Origin: a candidate division NC10 bacterium CSP1-5
GTDB taxonomy: Bacteria; Methylomirabilota; Methylomirabilia; Methylomirabilales; CSP1-5
DNA: 64,000 bases
Assembly: GCA_001443495.1 (NCBI GenBank)
Contig: LDXR01000002.1
Span: 1 to 64,000 of the forward strand
Reading direction: 5' to 3'
Part shown: positions 53,195 through 62,944 of the stretch, piece after piece
Position numbering within the stretch: position 1 is the first letter of the stretch
Layout: the number at the start of each line of letters is the position of its first letter
The notes under the pieces: model-generated
The model's input: the letters and a program-made list of their open reading frames with translations, nothing else
Database searches by the model: none
Told to the model about the DNA's origin: nothing
Program-made: the position numbers and the translations under genes

Positions 53195-54220
53195 GTGAAG
53201 CGTAAGAGAGGCAAGGTGCGCATAGGGATTACGATGGGCGATCCTGCCGGGGTCGGGCCAGAGATCATCCTGAAGGCCCTCGCTCAACAAGCGATCTACC
53301 GGCAGGTCGTCCCGATCGTCATCGGCGATGGCGATATTCTGGAGCGGGCCAAAGGCTATGTGGGGAGCGGGCTCCGCCTCCGACGGATCGGATCGGCAGG
53401 AGAGGCTACGGGTCGCTTTCGGGAGGTGCCGGTGCTCGATCTCAAGAACATCGACCTCGAGCAGTGCCCCCCCGGCGTCCTCTCCGCCGTAGCCGGGCGG
53501 GCGGCGGTGGAGTACGTCTTCAGGGCGATCGATCTCGCCAGGGCCGATGAAGTAGACGCGGTGGTTACGGCCCCCATCAATAAGGAGGCGATGCACCGCG
53601 CCGGCTATCCATTTGCGGGTCACACCGAGATTTTCGCTGAACGGACTGGAAGCCGCAGCTACGCGCTGATGCTCGTGGCGGGGAAGCTGCGGGTGCTTCA
53701 CGTCTCTACCCATGTCTCACTCCGGGAGGCATGTGATCGGGTCAGAAAGGACCGCGTGCTGCAGGTCATCTGTCTGGGGCACGAGGCGGCAGCGGCGTGG
53801 GGTCTTCGCAGGCCGCGGATTGCTGTGGCTGGCCTGAATCCCCATGCAGGGGAGCAGGGGATCTTCGGCTACGAAGAGCGGGAAGAGATTGCCCCGGCAG
53901 TGGCGGCGGCCCGGGCCGAGGGAATCGATGCCGTTGGGCCCCTACCCCCCGACACCCTCTTTTACCGGGCGGTCAAAGGGGATTTCGATTTCGTCGTGGC
54001 GATGTATCACGACCAGGGGCATATCCCGGTCAAGCTCGGAAGTTTCGATCGGGCGGTCAATGTGACCGTGGGACTGCCGATTATCCGGACTTCGGTGGAT
54101 CATGGGACCGCGTTCGACATCGCGGGAAAGGGGACGGCGAGCCCTCGCAGTCTCGTGGAGGCGCTCCGTCTAGCCATCCGGATGGCCCGACATCGCGCAC
54201 TTCGCACCCTCCCCGCTTGA
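53195..54220 (+). CDS. pdxA: 4-hydroxythreonine-4-phosphate dehydrogenase
   Basis: A 341-residue NAD-dependent, metal-dependent dehydrogenase of pyridoxal phosphate synthesis. Motifs are GITMGDPAGVGPE, TAPINKEAMHRAGYPFAGHT (metal His) and TSVDHGTAFDIAG. The GTG at 53195 has a perfect AAGGAGG at 53183-53189; an upstream frame to 53126 is less likely. Some PdxA homologues (PdxA2) act on other substrates, and there is no other pdx gene nearby. Confidence 0.93.
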   Translation: MKRKRGKVRIGITMGDPAGVGPEIILKALAQQAIYRQVVPIVIGDGDILERAKGYVGSGLRLRRIGSAGEATGRFREVPVLDLKNIDLEQCPPGVLSAVAGRAAVEYVFRAIDLARADEVDAVVTAPINKEAMHRAGYPFAGHTEIFAERTGSRSYALMLVAGKLRVLHVSTHVSLREACDRVRKDRVLQVICLGHEAAAAWGLRRPRIAVAGLNPHAGEQGIFGYEEREEIAPAVAAARAEGIDAVGPLPPDTLFYRAVKGDFDFVVAMYHDQGHIPVKLGSFDRAVNVTVGLPIIRTSVDHGTAFDIAGKGTASPRSLVEALRLAIRMARHRALRTLPA

Positions 54221-54383
54221 ACCTTCAAGCCTTGCCTCGGTTGTCTCAATCCGAAAATGGCTGAGCAGCACCCCGCCCGCGGCCCAGCAAGTCCTGTCGT
54301 TGGCTGGCTCGCCGGCTCGGGCAATCATCCTTCGTCATCGGAAAATTCCACGGGTCGCTGATTCTGTTGCAACAGCCCCCTCG

Positions 54384-54557
54384 GCACCTCGCTCCGGGGC
54401 TCTCGCGGCGACCCTGAGCGGCGGCTTACGGCCCGGGTCCCTCCGTGTTCACGCTCCGTGCAAGGAAGTGCGCACGGATCGCGCCTCGGTTTCCCGGGCC
54501 GTCGCCTGCCGAGGGACCCCGCCGCTTCCGCCAATGTCGCTCGGCGCCTTCAGGTGC
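54384..54557 (+). repeat. TIR-flanked intergenic repeat element, copy 3
   Basis: A 174-bp copy in the pdxA-ferritin gap. It shares GGCGACCCTGAGCGGCGGCT, GTCCCTCCGTGTTCACGCTC and CGCGCCTCGGTTTCCC with copy 1. Only 6 bp of the terminal inverted repeat remain (GCACCT 54384-54389, AGGTGC 54552-54557). Internal arms CCGTGC/GCACGG and CCTCGG/CCGAGG are preserved. The remainder of the 54221-54660 gap shows nothing recognisable. Confidence 0.65.
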
Positions 54558-54660
54558 TCTTGCCTGGGGAGAGCCATCCCGCCCTCAAACATTGACCCCT
54601 CCGGCGGTTCAGGGTATTTTGCTCGGAAGCGCACTGAGCACAGGCGAAGTGGGGCGTTCG

Positions 54661-55770
54661 ATGGGATCTCCGGTGGATGTGAAGGTCTGGCGCGAGCACT
54701 GGCAGGATGAAGGGGACGCGGCCTACCTGTATCAATCCCTCGCTGCCATCGAGCCCGACCAGACGCGCGCCGAGATCTACCGGCGTCTGGCCGAGGTGGA
54801 GGAGCGTCACGTCAAGCTCTGCGGCGACATCCTGAAGGAGCAGGGAGAGACGCTACCGCCGTTCCATCCCAGCCTCCGGGCTAGGAGCCTGGCCTGGCTT
54901 GGACGAACCTTCGGCCCGGAGTTCCTCCTCTCCATCCTTCTGGCCGAGGAGGGGCGGGAACTCAAAGGGTATCTGCAGGCCTATAAAGAGGCGCCGACCC
55001 ACGGACCCAAGGGGACCATTGGCACACTCGCCCGCGAGACGGCAGAGCACGCGGAGACGTTGGGCAAGATGCTGGGGCGCGAAGGCGAACCGTGGCACCG
55101 GACCGCCTCGGGCGGCTATCTTCGGAATGTCGTGTACGGCTTCAACGACGGCCTCACCGCCAACTTTGGCCTGATCATGGGGGTCATCGGGGCGGAGGTT
55201 TCGGAAGGGATCGTCCTCATCTCCGGTATCGCCGGCCTCATCGCCGATGCCCTCTCCATGGGATCGAGCGGCTATTTAGCCGCCAAGAGCGAGCAAGAGG
55301 TCTACACCCACGAGGTCGCCATGGAGCGGGAAGAGATCCGGCTCATGCCCGAGGTCGAGAAGGAAGAGCTGGCCCTGCTCTATGAACTCAAGGGGATGAC
55401 GCCGGAGGAGGCCCGGCAGGCGGCCGAAAGGATCATGGCCGACCCCGAGGTGGCGTTAGTCGAGAAGACTCGCGAGGAGCTGGGGATCGTGCCGCAGGCC
55501 GTGACGCCCCTTCGGGAAGGGATCATCACCGGCATCGCCACCGGCTTTGGCGCCTTCATTCCCATCCTTCCGTTCCTGGTGACATCCGGTTCCGCAGCAG
55601 TCTGGGGTTCCATCGTCATCAGCATGCTGTCGCACTTCGGCGTGGGGGCGGCCCGCTCCTTCTTCACCGGCCGCGGGATCATCCGGAGCGGCATGGACAT
55701 GTTTCTGGTCGGGCTTGGTGTGGCCATCGTCGCTTATTTCATCGGCTGGCTCCTCACCGGCCATCTCTGA
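54661..55770 (+). CDS. Membrane-bound ferritin-like protein (MbfA type, VIT1 domain)
   Basis: 369 residues. Residues 1-150 form a rubrerythrin/ferritin-like four-helix bundle with diiron ligands (AEVEERHVKL, ETAEHAETLG). Residues ~155-369 are a VIT1/CCC1-type membrane domain (YGFNDGLTANFGLIMGVIGA, GLIADALSMGSSGYLAAKS, and terminal helices). MbfA-like proteins export iron and protect against oxidative stress. The ATG at 54661 is preferred; the frame extends upstream through repeat copy 3, which is not coding for this protein. No Irr or Fur site is recognised. Confidence 0.87.
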   Translation: MGSPVDVKVWREHWQDEGDAAYLYQSLAAIEPDQTRAEIYRRLAEVEERHVKLCGDILKEQGETLPPFHPSLRARSLAWLGRTFGPEFLLSILLAEEGRELKGYLQAYKEAPTHGPKGTIGTLARETAEHAETLGKMLGREGEPWHRTASGGYLRNVVYGFNDGLTANFGLIMGVIGAEVSEGIVLISGIAGLIADALSMGSSGYLAAKSEQEVYTHEVAMEREEIRLMPEVEKEELALLYELKGMTPEEARQAAERIMADPEVALVEKTREELGIVPQAVTPLREGIITGIATGFGAFIPILPFLVTSGSAAVWGSIVISMLSHFGVGAARSFFTGRGIIRSGMDMFLVGLGVAIVAYFIGWLLTGHL

Positions 55771-56053
55771 CGGGCATTGGATTACCCAGGGTGAGCCGGG
55801 ACATGATCCGCCTCGCGCTCCGTCGCTCCAAGATCAGAAGAAGATCGTCCGCCTGAGGCGTGGGCGCAGTGTCCGGTGTCGCCGAATAGGGTCATAACTC
55901 CAGAAATCGGGTAATGAATGGGGTGGCGGACGTGTTCACGCGAGAGGCAGGGAATTTGCATAGGAATCAACTGGCTGTTTTCAATGAGGCCTCTCTCTAC
56001 CATGTCCTCGGCCGTCCTGTGCCGTGGCGGCTGCGCATCGGAAAGCGAGCACG

Positions 56054-57661
56054 ATGAAATTTAACTACGAAAAGCTTTGTCGCTCTTGGAAGTGGGAAAT
56101 CCCCAACTATTACAACATCGGCCGTGACTGCACCGATAAGCACGCCCGGAGAAGATCCCACAGAAATAAAATTGCCTTGTACTGGGAGAATGAAGAAGGC
56201 GAGACTCAACAATTTACCTTCGCCGACCTGGCAAGGCTTTCCAACCAAATGGCCAACGCCCTCCGTGCGCTTGGATTCCGAAAGCGCGACCGCCTGCTGA
56301 TCCGCCTTCCCAACCTGCCTGAGTTTCCCCTGGTCTTCCTGGGAGCGATGAAGATCGGGGCCGTCCCGATTCCAAGTAGCACGATGCTGACCGCAGAAGA
56401 GGTTGCCTTTCTGCTGGACGACAGCCGACCGAAGGGTGTCGTCACTACACCCGAATTGTACGAGGCCGTCGAGGTCAACCGCGGTCAAAATAAAGCACTC
56501 AAGTCTGTCCTCATCGTCGGGAATCGTGTACCGCCCGGGTGTGTGAGTTTTTGGGACGTGGTAAAGAAGGGTTCTGCACATCTGAATGTCCCGGAGACGA
56601 AGGCGAATGACATGGCGTATATCTGTTACACCTCCGGGACGGCAGCCTTTCCAAAGGGTGTCGTCCACGCACAACGCGCCCTCATCGGACATGATCCTGC
56701 TGCCCTCTACTGGCAGGCGCTGAAGCCCAACTATACCGTCATGCACGCAGGGAGGCTCAACTGGACGTACACATTGGGGACAGGGTGTCTCGACCCATGG
56801 CGTCGCGGTTGCTCGACAGTCATCTACGGCGGGGAGCACGACCCCAAGAAATTTTTTGAGCTTATCGCGAAGTACCGGGTGAACGTCTTTATGGCTGTTC
56901 CTACCGTCTACCGACAGATGCTTCGTGTCGCAGACGAAGTCGATCTTGACCTTTCGAGCCTCCATCATGCCCTGAGCGCCGGTGAACTTCTGAGCGAAGG
57001 GCTCTTCCTCGCTTGGGAAGACCGGCTGGGAGTAGAACTCCATGACGGACTGGGGATGAGTGAGTTCAGCTACTACCTTTCCAATATGCCCGGAATGTCC
57101 ATCAAACCCGGCTCGCCAGGAAAACCGCAGCCCGGACACCGCTCTCTGCTCGTTGATGAAGCGGGGAAAGAAGTCGCTGGTGGACATACGGGAGTCCTCG
57201 CCACTCCCAAGGACGATCCGGGAATCATGCTTCACTACTGGGAGAAGCCCAAAGATACTGCCAAGATGTTTCGTGGAAAGTGGTTTATCAGCGGCGATTG
57301 TTTCACCAAAGATGAAGACGGGTATTTCTGGCTGGTGGGAAGAGAGGACGACATCATAACCACTTTCGGGTATCGGGTGTCACCCGTGGAGGTCGAAAGA
57401 GTTCTCGGTGGACACCCGGCGGTCCATGAGTGCGCCGTCACAGGTATAGGCGTGGCTGAAGACAAAACCATCACCGCGGCCTTTGTCGTCCTTCACCCCG
57501 GAAGACATGAGCACGAGAAACTCCGGCGGGAGCTGTTGGAGTATGCCGAGAAGCGTCTCGCCAAGTATAAATGCCCGCGAGAGATCGTCTTCCTCGAATC
57601 CCTTCCGAAGACTGCCAATGGAAAGGTCCAGCGGAAGGTGCTCAGGGAGATTTATGGCTAG
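56054..57661 (+). CDS. AMP-forming acyl-CoA synthetase
   Basis: A 535-residue ANL-superfamily ligase that activates a carboxylate as acyl-AMP and then acyl-CoA. Motifs are the P-loop YTSGTAAFPKGVV, VYRQML, WFISGDCFTKDEDGYFWLVG, GREDDIITTFGYRVSP and the C-terminal KTANGKVQRK with catalytic Lys. The P-loop has Ala-Ala where Thr-Gly is usual. The overall pattern is nearest to medium-chain/aryl (benzoate-CoA-like) ligases, but the substrate is not certain. The ATG at 56054 follows GGAAAG. The preceding 283 bp hold no gene. Confidence 0.88.
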   Translation: MKFNYEKLCRSWKWEIPNYYNIGRDCTDKHARRRSHRNKIALYWENEEGETQQFTFADLARLSNQMANALRALGFRKRDRLLIRLPNLPEFPLVFLGAMKIGAVPIPSSTMLTAEEVAFLLDDSRPKGVVTTPELYEAVEVNRGQNKALKSVLIVGNRVPPGCVSFWDVVKKGSAHLNVPETKANDMAYICYTSGTAAFPKGVVHAQRALIGHDPAALYWQALKPNYTVMHAGRLNWTYTLGTGCLDPWRRGCSTVIYGGEHDPKKFFELIAKYRVNVFMAVPTVYRQMLRVADEVDLDLSSLHHALSAGELLSEGLFLAWEDRLGVELHDGLGMSEFSYYLSNMPGMSIKPGSPGKPQPGHRSLLVDEAGKEVAGGHTGVLATPKDDPGIMLHYWEKPKDTAKMFRGKWFISGDCFTKDEDGYFWLVGREDDIITTFGYRVSPVEVERVLGGHPAVHECAVTGIGVAEDKTITAAFVVLHPGRHEHEKLRRELLEYAEKRLAKYKCPREIVFLESLPKTANGKVQRKVLREIYG

Positions 57662-57733
57662 GGCACGATGGAACCGGACGGCGACGCCATTCGAGGCGAT
57701 GGGTCAGGGATTGGCCCTACAGAGGAGATGTCG

Positions 57734-59155
57734 ATGAGCACGAAGAAACTCCATCTGAGTTTTTTTGAGAATGTGTCGTTCAATTTCGAGAAGGCCGCAG
57801 CCTTCACGCCGCATCCCCGAGGTCTGCTGGATGTCATCAAGGCCTGTAACAGTGTGTATGCCTTTCAATTTCCCATCCGCTCTCAGCGAGGCTACGAGGT
57901 CATTTCCGGCTGGCGGGTTGAACACAGCCATCACAAGCTTCCGGTCAAAGGGGGCATACGATATTCCGAGCAGGTGGATGAGGACGAAGTGAAGGCCCTC
58001 GCCGCCCTAATGACCTACAAGTGCGCGATCGTGGACGTCCCTTTTGGTGGCGCGAAGGGCGCGGTGAAGATCGACCCGAAAAAATACACGCCCCACGAGG
58101 TGGAGCAGATCACGCGGCGGTACACCGCCGAGCTGATCAAGAAGAACTTCATCGGTCCCGGAGTGGACGTGCCCGCCCCCGACTACGGAACCGGTCCACG
58201 AGAGATGGCCTGGATTGCGGATACCTATACGGCGTTCCACCCGGGACAGATCGATACGTTGGCGTGCGTGACCGGCAAGCCCATGTCATCGGGAGGCATT
58301 CAGGGAAGGATGGAGGCCACCGGGCGCGGGGTGTTCTTCGGTCTTCGGGAGGCCTGCGGTCACGAAGAGGATATGAAGAGCCTTGGCCTCTCCAAGGGGT
58401 TGGAGGGAAAGAGGATCGCGGTCCAGGGGTTAGGAAACGTGGGGTATCACGCCGCGAAGTTCTGTCAGGAAGGGGGATGTGTTCTCGTCGGAGTCGCCAT
58501 GCCCGAAGGCACCATCTACAATCCCAAAGGATTGGACCTGGATGGCGTGGTGAAGCACCGGCAAGAGACGGGTTCGATCCTGGGCTTTCCCAGGGCCACC
58601 AACCTCGCCAGCAGCGCCGAGGTCCTCGAGTGTGAGTGCGACATTTTAATCCCAGCCGCTCTCGAGAATCAGATCACTGAGGCTAACGCCCCGCGGATTC
58701 GAGCGAAAATCATCGCGGAAGGGGCCAACGGTCCCACGACGGCCGCTGGGGAAGAAATCCTTTTGCAGAAGAAGGTGATGGTGATCCCGGACATCTACCT
58801 GAACGCTGGTGGGGTGACCGTCTCGTATTTTGAATGGCTCAAGAATCTTTCCCACGTTCGGTTCGGGAGAATGGGCAAGCGGTTTGAAGAGACGGCCTTT
58901 GAGAAGATGCTGCGGGCGGTCGAGACCGCAACCGGAAAGACCTTTTCCGAGGCCGAGAGGCGCGTCATCGCCCACGGAGCCGACGAGCTTGACCTGGTCA
59001 ATTCCGGTCTGGAGGAGACCCTGATCAGCGCATATTGTCAGATCCGCGAGATATGGAAGGGAGATCGAAAGATCCCGGACCTCCGGACGGCAGGCTTCAT
59101 CAGCGCCATCAACAAGATCGCCGTATCGTACGAGGAGATGGGGATCTTCCCGTAA
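57734..59155 (+). CDS. Glu/Leu/Phe/Val dehydrogenase, probably glutamate dehydrogenase
   Basis: 473 residues. The catalytic region has [32 protein letters not shown] (catalytic Lys), [11 protein letters not shown] and the Rossmann motif [14 protein letters not shown]. It interconverts glutamate and 2-oxoglutarate with ammonia. The ATG at 57734 is best placed behind AGAGGAG; another ATG two codons upstream is closer to it. It lies 72 bp after the acyl-CoA synthetase and may share a transcript. Cofactor preference cannot be decided. Confidence 0.92.
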   Translation: MSTKKLHLSFFENVSFNFEKAAAFTPHPRGLLDVIKACNSVYAFQFPIRSQRGYEVISGWRVEHSHHKLPVKGGIRYSEQVDEDEVKALAALMTYKCAIVDVPFGGAKGAVKIDPKKYTPHEVEQITRRYTAELIKKNFIGPGVDVPAPDYGTGPREMAWIADTYTAFHPGQIDTLACVTGKPMSSGGIQGRMEATGRGVFFGLREACGHEEDMKSLGLSKGLEGKRIAVQGLGNVGYHAAKFCQEGGCVLVGVAMPEGTIYNPKGLDLDGVVKHRQETGSILGFPRATNLASSAEVLECECDILIPAALENQITEANAPRIRAKIIAEGANGPTTAAGEEILLQKKVMVIPDIYLNAGGVTVSYFEWLKNLSHVRFGRMGKRFEETAFEKMLRAVETATGKTFSEAERRVIAHGADELDLVNSGLEETLISAYCQIREIWKGDRKIPDLRTAGFISAINKIAVSYEEMGIFP

Positions 59156-59166
59156 GCGTATGAGGC

Positions 59167-59460
59167 GTGGGCGATGACCACCTTCGGAAAGCCCGGAAGG
59201 GACTGACCGGCCTAGCCGTGCTGAGCTATAAGAACGCGAGGAGGGTCGTGATCCTGCTCGTCGGCAGCAGCGTGCTGCTGGTCGGTGTGGCGATGATCAT
59301 TCTGCCCGGTCCGGCGATTCTTGTGATCCCCGCGGGACTCGCCATCCTGGCAACCGAGTTTGCATGGGCTAGAGCTCTCCTCCGCAAGATAAAGGATAAG
59401 GCGCGGGACCTCTCGGGCGCCGCCAACATTTCTCCAAGACGACCGGACGGCGAAAGTTGA
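59167..59460 (+). CDS. PGPGW-family small membrane protein
   Basis: 97 residues with two adjacent transmembrane helices around VLLVGVAMIILPGPAILVIP and AGLAILATEFAWARALL, the signature of the PGPGW (TMEM) family. The usual PGPGW reads PGPAI here. The function is unknown. The GTG start at 59167 is 11 bp after glutamate dehydrogenase. A GTG at 59218 is another possibility. The following 269 bp, to 59729, contain no clear gene. Confidence 0.75.
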   Translation: MGDDHLRKARKGLTGLAVLSYKNARRVVILLVGSSVLLVGVAMIILPGPAILVIPAGLAILATEFAWARALLRKIKDKARDLSGAANISPRRPDGES

Positions 59461-59729
59461 CGAGGTGGCCCCCTCCCGTCCTGTTCCTTCTGCACAGGCA
59501 CATTCATTTACCACGGGAATCAATCATCAAGGTCGTAATCCATGTTTGCGGAGGGAACAAAGGACATTTGATTCTGGGGCGCGGCGCGGACGGTGACTGG
59601 CTCGATGCACCTGCTGACGATCGGGGGAAGACAGCTCCTGCTGGAGTGCGGGCTGTATCGATCAGAATTTTTTGCGCCTGGCGTTCTCGAGGTATAGGAT
59701 AGGGCGCGAACCTGGGCCGGAAGAGGGCG

Positions 59730-61766
59730 ATGGAGCACATAGCCTTTCTTAGGGATCTGGTGGCGGTCTTCGGGGTTTCGACGCTGGTGGTGTTTCTTTT
59801 CCGCCGCCTGCGGCAGCCGACGATCGTGGGTTTCCTCGCCTCGGGGGTTCTGGTGGGCCCCTATGGGTTGAGCCTCATCGCCGATGTGGCTCAGGTGGAG
59901 TTGTTGGCCGAGATCGGCGTGGTCCTCCTCCTCTTCACCATCGGCCTGGAGTTCTCGATCTCCAAGCTCGACCGGCAGATGGTTCTGTGGGGGGGGAGCC
60001 TCCAGGTGGTGGGGACCATCCTGCTCATTTCAGCAGGGGCGTGGGTTCTTGGCCTGCCGGGGGAGCAGGCGGTCTTCTTCGGGTTCCTCCTCGCCCTGTC
60101 GAGTACGGCCATCGTGCTCAAGATCCTGATGGACCGAGGAGAGATCGACTCACCGCAAGGCCGCTTTACCGTCGGGATCCTCCTCTTCCAAGATCTCTGT
60201 GTCGTTCCCCTGATGCTCCTCACGCCACTCCTGAGCGGCAAAGAGGCTTCGAGTCCGGCCGTCATCCTCTGGGTGCTGAGCAAGGTCGTCTTCACCGTTA
60301 CCCTGATCTTTGTCCTCTCCCGTTTCCTCGTCCCGAGGATCCTCTTTGAAGTGGTGAAGCTCAGGAGTCCGGAGGTCTTTATCATCTCTATCATCCTCAT
60401 CTGCCTGGGGACCGCCTGGGCCACGGCGCAGATCGGCCTCTCCCTCGCCCTGGGGGCATTCCTCGCGGGAATGGTCATCGCCGAATCGGAGTATTGCCAT
60501 CAGGCCCTCGCGAATATCGTGCCCCTGCGGGATAGTCTCAGCAGCCTCTTCTTCATCTCGGTGGGGATGTTGATGAACACGGGCACCCTCTTGGCCCACC
60601 CATTCGCGGTCGCCGGGACGCTGTCGGCTATCCTGATCGGAAAGACGGTCGTGGCCGTCGGGAGCGTTCTGGCGCTCGGATATCCCCTTCGCGTGGCTGC
60701 ATTGGTGGGGTGCGCGCTCGCCCAGGTGGGAGAGTTCTCCTTTGTCCTCTCTCGCGTGGGATGGGAGTGGGGGCTCATCACTCCACAGGTCAGTCAGTAT
60801 TTCCTCTCTGCCTCGGTCGTCAGCCTTCTCCTGACCCCGTTCATGATTGAGGTGAGCCCGACGCTGGCGCGGCGGGTCGGCCGCCTGCGGTGGATCGAGC
60901 GGCGGTTTCCGGGGCGGAGCTTCCAAGACCTTCGGCCTGAGGGGGTGGAATTCCGCGACCATGTGATCATTGTGGGGTACGGTCCCACCGGTCGGAACCT
61001 TTCCCGGGTCCTCAAGGCGACGCAGGTGTCGTACTGTATCCTGGAGATGAACGGTGAGACCGTGAGACGGATGCGGAAGATGGGGGAGCCCATCTATTAC
61101 GGGGACGTCTCGAGCCGAGAGGTCCTGAAGCACCTGATGATCCAGCACGCCCGATCCCTGGTGGTAGCTATCTCTGACCCCCCCTCGATCCGTCGGGCGG
61201 TCCGGCTCGCCCGGGAGCTCAATCCCCACCTCCACATTGTCGTCCGGACCCGGTACGAGGCTGAGATCGACGAGTTACACCGTCTGGGAGCAGATGAGGT
61301 GATCGCAGAGGAGTTCGAGACGTCCATCGAGCTCTTTGCACGCGTTCTGCGCCGCTATCATGTCCCCCGGGCGGTGCTCGAAGAACAGGTGGACAAGGTT
61401 CGGGGGGAGCGATACGAGATGCTGCGCCAGTTTCAGGTGCCTGCACTGCAGCAGGCGGATGTGGCCCGCCTCTTTGCGCAGGTCGATATGGAGACGTACC
61501 TGGCCCGAGAGGCGGCCTCCACCACGGGGAAGACCCTTGGCGAGCTGCACATCCGGCATCGGACAGGCGCCTCGGTGGTGGCGGTGATCCGGGACGGAAG
61601 CGTCTGGGCCAACCCCGGGCCGGACCACCGGATCGCGGCGGGGGAGGTGCTCGTCCTGGTGGGGAACCGGCACCAGGTGGAGCGAGCCCTGGTCCTCCTC
61701 GATCACGGGGAGGGAAAGGTGGGTGCCGGGGACGGGGAGCACACCGTGAAGCCACCGACGGCGTAA
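59730..61766 (+). CDS. CPA2-family cation:proton antiporter (KefB/KefC-like)
   Basis: 678 residues. The N-terminal ~390 hold 12-13 transmembrane segments with IGVVLLLFTIGLEFS and ALSSTAIVLKIL. A TrkA-N/RCK domain follows (VIIVGYGPTGRNLSRVL, ~415-530), and a TrkA-C domain closes the protein (~580-665). It is a K+/H+ or Na+/H+ exchanger gated by nucleotide or redox ligand. It is followed 44 bp later by the site-2 protease gene. Confidence 0.92.
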   Translation: MEHIAFLRDLVAVFGVSTLVVFLFRRLRQPTIVGFLASGVLVGPYGLSLIADVAQVELLAEIGVVLLLFTIGLEFSISKLDRQMVLWGGSLQVVGTILLISAGAWVLGLPGEQAVFFGFLLALSSTAIVLKILMDRGEIDSPQGRFTVGILLFQDLCVVPLMLLTPLLSGKEASSPAVILWVLSKVVFTVTLIFVLSRFLVPRILFEVVKLRSPEVFIISIILICLGTAWATAQIGLSLALGAFLAGMVIAESEYCHQALANIVPLRDSLSSLFFISVGMLMNTGTLLAHPFAVAGTLSAILIGKTVVAVGSVLALGYPLRVAALVGCALAQVGEFSFVLSRVGWEWGLITPQVSQYFLSASVVSLLLTPFMIEVSPTLARRVGRLRWIERRFPGRSFQDLRPEGVEFRDHVIIVGYGPTGRNLSRVLKATQVSYCILEMNGETVRRMRKMGEPIYYGDVSSREVLKHLMIQHARSLVVAISDPPSIRRAVRLARELNPHLHIVVRTRYEAEIDELHRLGADEVIAEEFETSIELFARVLRRYHVPRAVLEEQVDKVRGERYEMLRQFQVPALQQADVARLFAQVDMETYLAREAASTTGKTLGELHIRHRTGASVVAVIRDGSVWANPGPDHRIAAGEVLVLVGNRHQVERALVLLDHGEGKVGAGDGEHTVKPPTA

Positions 61767-61810
61767 CCTGAAGGGAGACCGGCCTTTACACCACCGTGGG
61801 GGGGAACGGC

Positions 61811-62911
61811 ATGAAATGGTCCTGGAAGCTGGGCGAGTTGGCAGGCATCGGCATCTATATGCATGCGACGTTCGTCGTCCTCATCGGCTGGGTGGCGGCG
61901 AGTCACTGGTTGGAGGCGCGGAGCGCGACCGTGGTAGTCAAAGGGGTGGGGTTCATTCTGGCCCTGTTCGGCTGCGTGCTGCTCCACGAACTCGGGCATG
62001 CCCTCACCGCAAAGCGATACGGCATCAAGACGCGGGACATCACCTTGCTCCCTATCGGTGGCGTGGCCCGCCTGGAACGGATGCCCGACGATCCCAGGCA
62101 GGAGTTGTGGGTGGCCCTTGCCGGTCCTGCCGTCAACGTGGTCATCGCCCTTGCCCTCTATGTCTGGCTACAGGTGACCGGCAGCTGGGCGCCCCTCGCG
62201 GAGCTCGGCGTGACAAAGGGCTCATTCGGGGGGCGCCTCATGGTGGTGAACGTCTTTCTGGCCGGGTTCAACATGCTCCCCGCGTTCCCGATGGACGGCG
62301 GAAGGGTATTGCGCGCCCTGCTGGCGACGCGGATGGACTATGTGCGGGCGACGCAGATTGCCGGGAGTCTGGGGCAGGGAATGGCCTTTCTGTTCGGGTT
62401 CATCGGGCTGTTCAGCAATCCGTTCCTGCTCTTCATCGCCCTGTTCGTGTGGATCGGCGCCGCGCAGGAGACGAGCATGGTGCAGATGAAGTCGGCATTG
62501 GGCGGCATCCCGGTGCGCCGGGCGATGCTCACTGACTTCCGTACCCTCTCCCCGGGGGATCCCCTGGTCCGCGCCGTTGAGCTGATCTTGGCGGGCTCCC
62601 AGCATGATTTTCCTGTCGTGGAGAACGGACGCGTGGTTGGCGTGTTGACGCGGGACGATCTCGTCGTCGCGTTGGCGCAGCAGGGCCAGGAATCGCCGGT
62701 CAGTGGCGTGATGCGGCGCGAATTTGAAGTGGCCGATTCTGCCGAGATGCTCGAGCCGGTGTTCCTGCGCCTGCAGGCCTGCGAGTGCCGTACCCTCCCC
62801 GTGACGAGCCATGGGCAGCTCGTCGGACTGGTTACCATGGACAATGTCGGGGAGTTCCTGATGATTCAGGCTGCACTCGTCGGAGCGAAGGGCCGTGCAT
62901 GGGCGGCATAG
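61811..62911 (+). CDS. Site-2 protease family membrane metallopeptidase (M50) with CBS domains
   Basis: 366 residues. Zinc motif HELGH is in LFGCVLLHELGHALTAKRYG, and the third ligand is in MLPAFPMDGGRVL. About six transmembrane segments span residues 10-215. A CBS pair (~235-355) follows, which usually binds adenosyl ligands and controls activity. Such proteases cleave membrane-bound regulators. The ATG at 61811 is preferred over a GTG at 61796. Its substrate is unknown. Confidence 0.92.
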   Translation: MKWSWKLGELAGIGIYMHATFVVLIGWVAASHWLEARSATVVVKGVGFILALFGCVLLHELGHALTAKRYGIKTRDITLLPIGGVARLERMPDDPRQELWVALAGPAVNVVIALALYVWLQVTGSWAPLAELGVTKGSFGGRLMVVNVFLAGFNMLPAFPMDGGRVLRALLATRMDYVRATQIAGSLGQGMAFLFGFIGLFSNPFLLFIALFVWIGAAQETSMVQMKSALGGIPVRRAMLTDFRTLSPGDPLVRAVELILAGSQHDFPVVENGRVVGVLTRDDLVVALAQQGQESPVSGVMRREFEVADSAEMLEPVFLRLQACECRTLPVTSHGQLVGLVTMDNVGEFLMIQAALVGAKGRAWAA

Positions 62912-62944
62912 ATTTCCCGATCCGATGACACGCGGGGGTGCCAG

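Noticed and set aside
54445-54660. N-terminal extension of the membrane ferritin
   Set aside because: These codons are the repeat element read as protein; an equivalent frame appears in the inverted copy at 51.2 kb, and the family start is the ATG at 54661.
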